Positions 61,975 through 64,000 of a stretch of DNA of 64,000 bases are shown here, piece by piece. The translations under genes and the position numbers were made by a program. The DNA is from Burkholderia sp. BCC0322 (GTDB taxonomy: Bacteria > Pseudomonadota > Gammaproteobacteria > Burkholderiales > Burkholderiaceae), in contig NZ_CADFDU010000004.1 in the NCBI RefSeq assembly GCF_902833045.1, positions 310,001 to 374,000 of the forward strand. The letters are read 5' to 3'. The number at the start of each line of letters is the position of its first letter. The first letter of the stretch is position 1. Under the pieces are notes generated by a model. That model saw only the letters and a list, made by a program, of their open reading frames with translations, was not told where the DNA came from and ran no database searches.

Positions 61975-62676
61975 TCAATCGAAATCGGTAACGATCCATT
62001 CGCCGGAATCGGGATCGTAGATCGCGTATTGATCGACTGTGGCCCCGGTGATTGCAATCGTCGGTGGCTTGCATGTCAGTGCTTCGGCCTCTGCGTCGGC
62101 TATCTGCTCGGCCGTCCACTTGCGCATTGCGTCAAGCGTTGCGCCGAAGCCGGATAACCCGGCGCGCCGATAGGCAATTTCGATTCGCTCGACCACGTCA
62201 TCCGGAAATTGGATCGTGAAATGGTCGCGCTGATCGAGCGGCACGTCGAAAGAAGAAGCAAAGTAGACCATCAGGGGGCCGGCATCGGACACGACCAGAC
62301 GCCCTCCGGTCGCCGCATAGGCATAGTTCACGGCGACTGACAATCGGCCTTGCTGCTCGATGAAATGACGGGTATCGACGTGCCGAAAGTCGATCGGCCA
62401 AAAATGGCCGTCGTTGCGCGTGAGCGCTCGGGAACCCATGACCGCATCAAGTGGAGAAAGGTAGGTGCAAATGAACGGATCACGCGTACAGATCATCCGC
62501 ATGTTGCCGTTGTACGTTCGATCGATCACCTCAGGTGAATCGATCGGTGACGTGTATAGCTGCTGCACCACCGTATAGAGCTTGATCGATGAATGAAGGA
62601 AGTACGGACATTCGGCATGTTCTCTTTGGGTCATAGGCTCGGATACCTTAGGCGTCGATTGACCGTAGACATTCAC
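61975..62676 (-). CDS. Unknown protein upstream of PAAR gene, candidate adaptor or immunity protein
   Basis: A 233-residue acidic protein I do not recognise. It has CTRDPFICTYLSPLDAVMG and DHFTIQFPDDVVERIEIAYRRAG and ends YDPDSGEWIVTDFD. No signal peptide. It is the first gene of the leftward set, 9 bp ahead of the PAAR gene, the usual place for a type VI adaptor or a second immunity gene, but no named adaptor domain is visible. Start could also be the Met at 62634. Confidence 0.65.
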   Translation of the reverse strand: MNVYGQSTPKVSEPMTQREHAECPYFLHSSIKLYTVVQQLYTSPIDSPEVIDRTYNGNMRMICTRDPFICTYLSPLDAVMGSRALTRNDGHFWPIDFRHVDTRHFIEQQGRLSVAVNYAYAATGGRLVVSDAGPLMVYFASSFDVPLDQRDHFTIQFPDDVVERIEIAYRRAGLSGFGATLDAMRKWTAEQIADAEAEALTCKPPTIAITGATVDQYAIYDPDSGEWIVTDFD

Positions 62677-62752
62677 CGGTAAGAATTTTCTTGTCTATAG
62701 GATTAATACGATATTTATTCGCACTCCGACTCAATACATGATCACGAGATGT

Positions 62753-63424
62753 TCAGAAAGCGTCCGTCGACATGCCCGACACTCCACCGAGCCCCAGCCC
62801 CGCCGCTCGCTGGATCAGCTCGACGTCGTTGCTCACGCCGAGCTTCTTCATCGCACTGATCTTCTGCGCGCTGACCGTCTGCTTGCCCTTGCTCAGGCGC
62901 TGCGCGATCGTCTTGATCGGCACCCCCGCCAGGTACAGGCGAATGACCTCGATCTCGCGCGCCGACAGCCGCACGGGCGCGTCGCCGCGCTCGCCGAATG
63001 CGTCGACCGCGCGCCTGACGAGCGGCGACAGGTAGCGCCCGCCGCTGTAGCTCGAATGAATGGCCGTGACGATGTGGCCGACCTCGTCGAACTTGCTGAC
63101 GATGCTCACGCCGCCGATCGCGAGGATCGATCCGAAGATCAGCGGGTTCTCGTTCGCGACCAGCGCGACGATCCCGACGTTCGGACGCGTGCGCCGCAGC
63201 CAGCCGAACAGCGCGAGGCTGTCCATCTGCTCGTCTCCACGGATCGCATAGTCGACCAGTACGACATCGCAGTCGACGCCGCCGAGCGTCGCGACCAGTT
63301 CGGCCACGCTCCGGTAGACCGCGACGATCTCGATCGAGCAGCCGCTGCCCGCGACCTGCTCGATGCCGGCCAGCGTCAACGGCCAGTCGTACGCGACAAC
63401 GACGCGAACATTGAATTTCCTCAT
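62753..63424 (-). CDS. LuxR/NarL-family response regulator (RcsB/BvgA-like)
   Basis: A 223-residue regulator. The receiver has D13 in VVAYDWPLT and phospho-acceptor D58 in VVLVDYAIRGDEQ. The C-terminal GerE helix-turn-helix has LSAREIEVIRLYLAGVPIKTIAQ and SAQKISAMKKLG. The start at 63424 is chosen because GGAA lies 7 bp upstream; 63445 is an alternative. No kinase gene is adjacent, so it is an orphan within this window. It may control the upstream gene or the PAAR module downstream of it. Confidence 0.86.
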   Translation of the reverse strand: MRKFNVRVVVAYDWPLTLAGIEQVAGSGCSIEIVAVYRSVAELVATLGGVDCDVVLVDYAIRGDEQMDSLALFGWLRRTRPNVGIVALVANENPLIFGSILAIGGVSIVSKFDEVGHIVTAIHSSYSGGRYLSPLVRRAVDAFGERGDAPVRLSAREIEVIRLYLAGVPIKTIAQRLSKGKQTVSAQKISAMKKLGVSNDVELIQRAAGLGLGGVSGMSTDAF

Positions 63425-63491
63425 GCGCAGTTCCAGGTGGTTCATCGGCCGCGCGACGCGGAACGCGCACGGCCGGTTTGGCGTTGAAAGA

Positions 63492-63519
63492 ACGTTCAGG
63501 CTATTTTTAGCCCGAACGT
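63492..63519. promoter_or_regulatory. Long inverted repeat upstream of the response regulator gene
   Basis: ACGTTCAGGCTA and TAGCCCGAACGT pair at 11 of 12 positions around a TTTT centre, about 70 bp ahead of the regulator start in the divergent region with the gene at 63814. It can be read as an operator or a short RNA hairpin. Confidence 0.45.
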
Positions 63520-63813
63520 CGATTCTATGAAGCCGCGCACGGACGGGATATCGGACGGCATCGGGATCGGCCGTCCGGGACGTAATACGAGTTTGATATT
63601 TGCGCCAGTTCGAGCGCTCGACACCGGGCGGACGACCTCTGCGGACATCGGCCGGATGGCCAGCGTGGCGGGCCATGCGGGCCAAGCGGCCGGTCAGCAG
63701 GTAAAATCGACGCCTTTGCATACTGCGCCGGGCCACCGTCGGCGAGCGACGCGCCGACGCCGGCCTCGCGCCACCGCCCGTTTGCCGGCTGCCCGACCTC
63801 CCCCGCTTTCCTC

Positions 63814-64000
63814 ATGACCGACTCCGACCTGCAATCCGACGACACCTCCATCCACGAAGACGGCCTCTGGCGCGACAGCGGCTGGACGGCCCGCATCATC
63901 AAGAACGAAGACGACGACGGCTGGGCCGTCGAGATGATCAAGGACGGCGAGTCCGAGCCCGCGCTCGTCGGGCCGTGGACCATGGGCCGCGACAAGAAGA
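63814..64000 (+). CDS. Conserved hypothetical protein, 5' end only
   Basis: The first 62 codons are present: MTDSDLQSDDTSIHEDGLWR then SGWTARIIKNEDDDGWAVEM and KDGESEPALVGPWTMGRDKK. The protein continues past the window. The acidic, Trp-rich start is seen in conserved Burkholderia hypothetical proteins. It is divergent from the response regulator gene and the reading frame runs cleanly to the edge. Confidence 0.75.
   Translation, partial: MTDSDLQSDDTSIHEDGLWRDSGWTARIIKNEDDDGWAVEMIKDGESEPALVGPWTMGRDKK

Overview
The window is very GC-rich, codons overwhelmingly end in G or C, and it carries families typical of the genus Burkholderia (creBCD, DUF2848, DUF3156, MHS and DHA2 transporters, many LysR/AraC regulators, a PAAR effector island). 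I read it as an accessory-type stretch of a Burkholderia secondary replicon, probably Burkholderia cepacia complex or a close relative. No rRNA, tRNA, replication origin, CRISPR array or prophage was seen. Layout, left to right: (1) 0-7.4 kb, an amine or amino-acid catabolic cluster read leftward: LuxR-type regulator, aldehyde dehydrogenase, class III aminotransferase, APC permease, DUF3156 protein and AraC regulator. A repeated GCAAA-N3-GCAAA-like site lies upstream of each transcription unit. (2) 7.5-13.7 kb, a zinc metallopeptidase, then a rightward SDR/LysR/unknown/MHS transporter/DUF2848 group. (3) 13.8-21.4 kb, a small lipoprotein, an RtcB RNA ligase with a strongly structured leader, an NmrA-type reductase with a divergent LysR gene, a LysR/DHA2 efflux pair and small conserved proteins. 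(4) 21.5-27.5 kb, RidA, the creB-creC-creD envelope-stress system, an SDR and a sterol-desaturase-like membrane enzyme. (5) 27.5-33 kb, a secreted 55-residue-repeat protein, an EF-hand protein, an OmpR/histidine kinase pair, a long 8-bp tandem repeat and a DUF4410 lipoprotein. Similar direct repeats lie upstream of several of these genes and suggest a common response regulator. (6) 33-41 kb, a DapB-like protein, a cupin, an SDR/MoaF pair facing an AraC regulator, an EamA exporter, an entericidin, and an aspartate carbamoyltransferase fused to a helix-turn-helix domain. (7) 41-48.5 kb, two toxin-antitoxin pairs, a Fiu-like siderophore receptor/Sel1/PiuC operon, an ACT protein, a MobA-like nucleotidyltransferase and short-period repeats. 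(8) 48.6-57.9 kb, a complete leftward sugar or polyol operon: AraC, periplasmic binding protein, ABC ATPase, permease, zinc alcohol dehydrogenase, FGGY kinase and SDR, next to a PanE-like reductase. (9) 58-64 kb, a chemoreceptor, an insertion-sequence remnant that truncates one PAAR gene, a lower-GC PAAR/M35 metallopeptidase/periplasmic-protein module that looks like a type VI secretion effector cassette, a LuxR-type response regulator, and the start of a further gene. The most interesting items are the HTH-carbamoyltransferase with a perfect palindrome on its own promoter, the structured rtcB leader RNA, two predicted direct-repeat regulons, and the PAAR/M35 cassette beside a destroyed second PAAR gene. 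All functional statements come from reading motifs and context. No database search was run.
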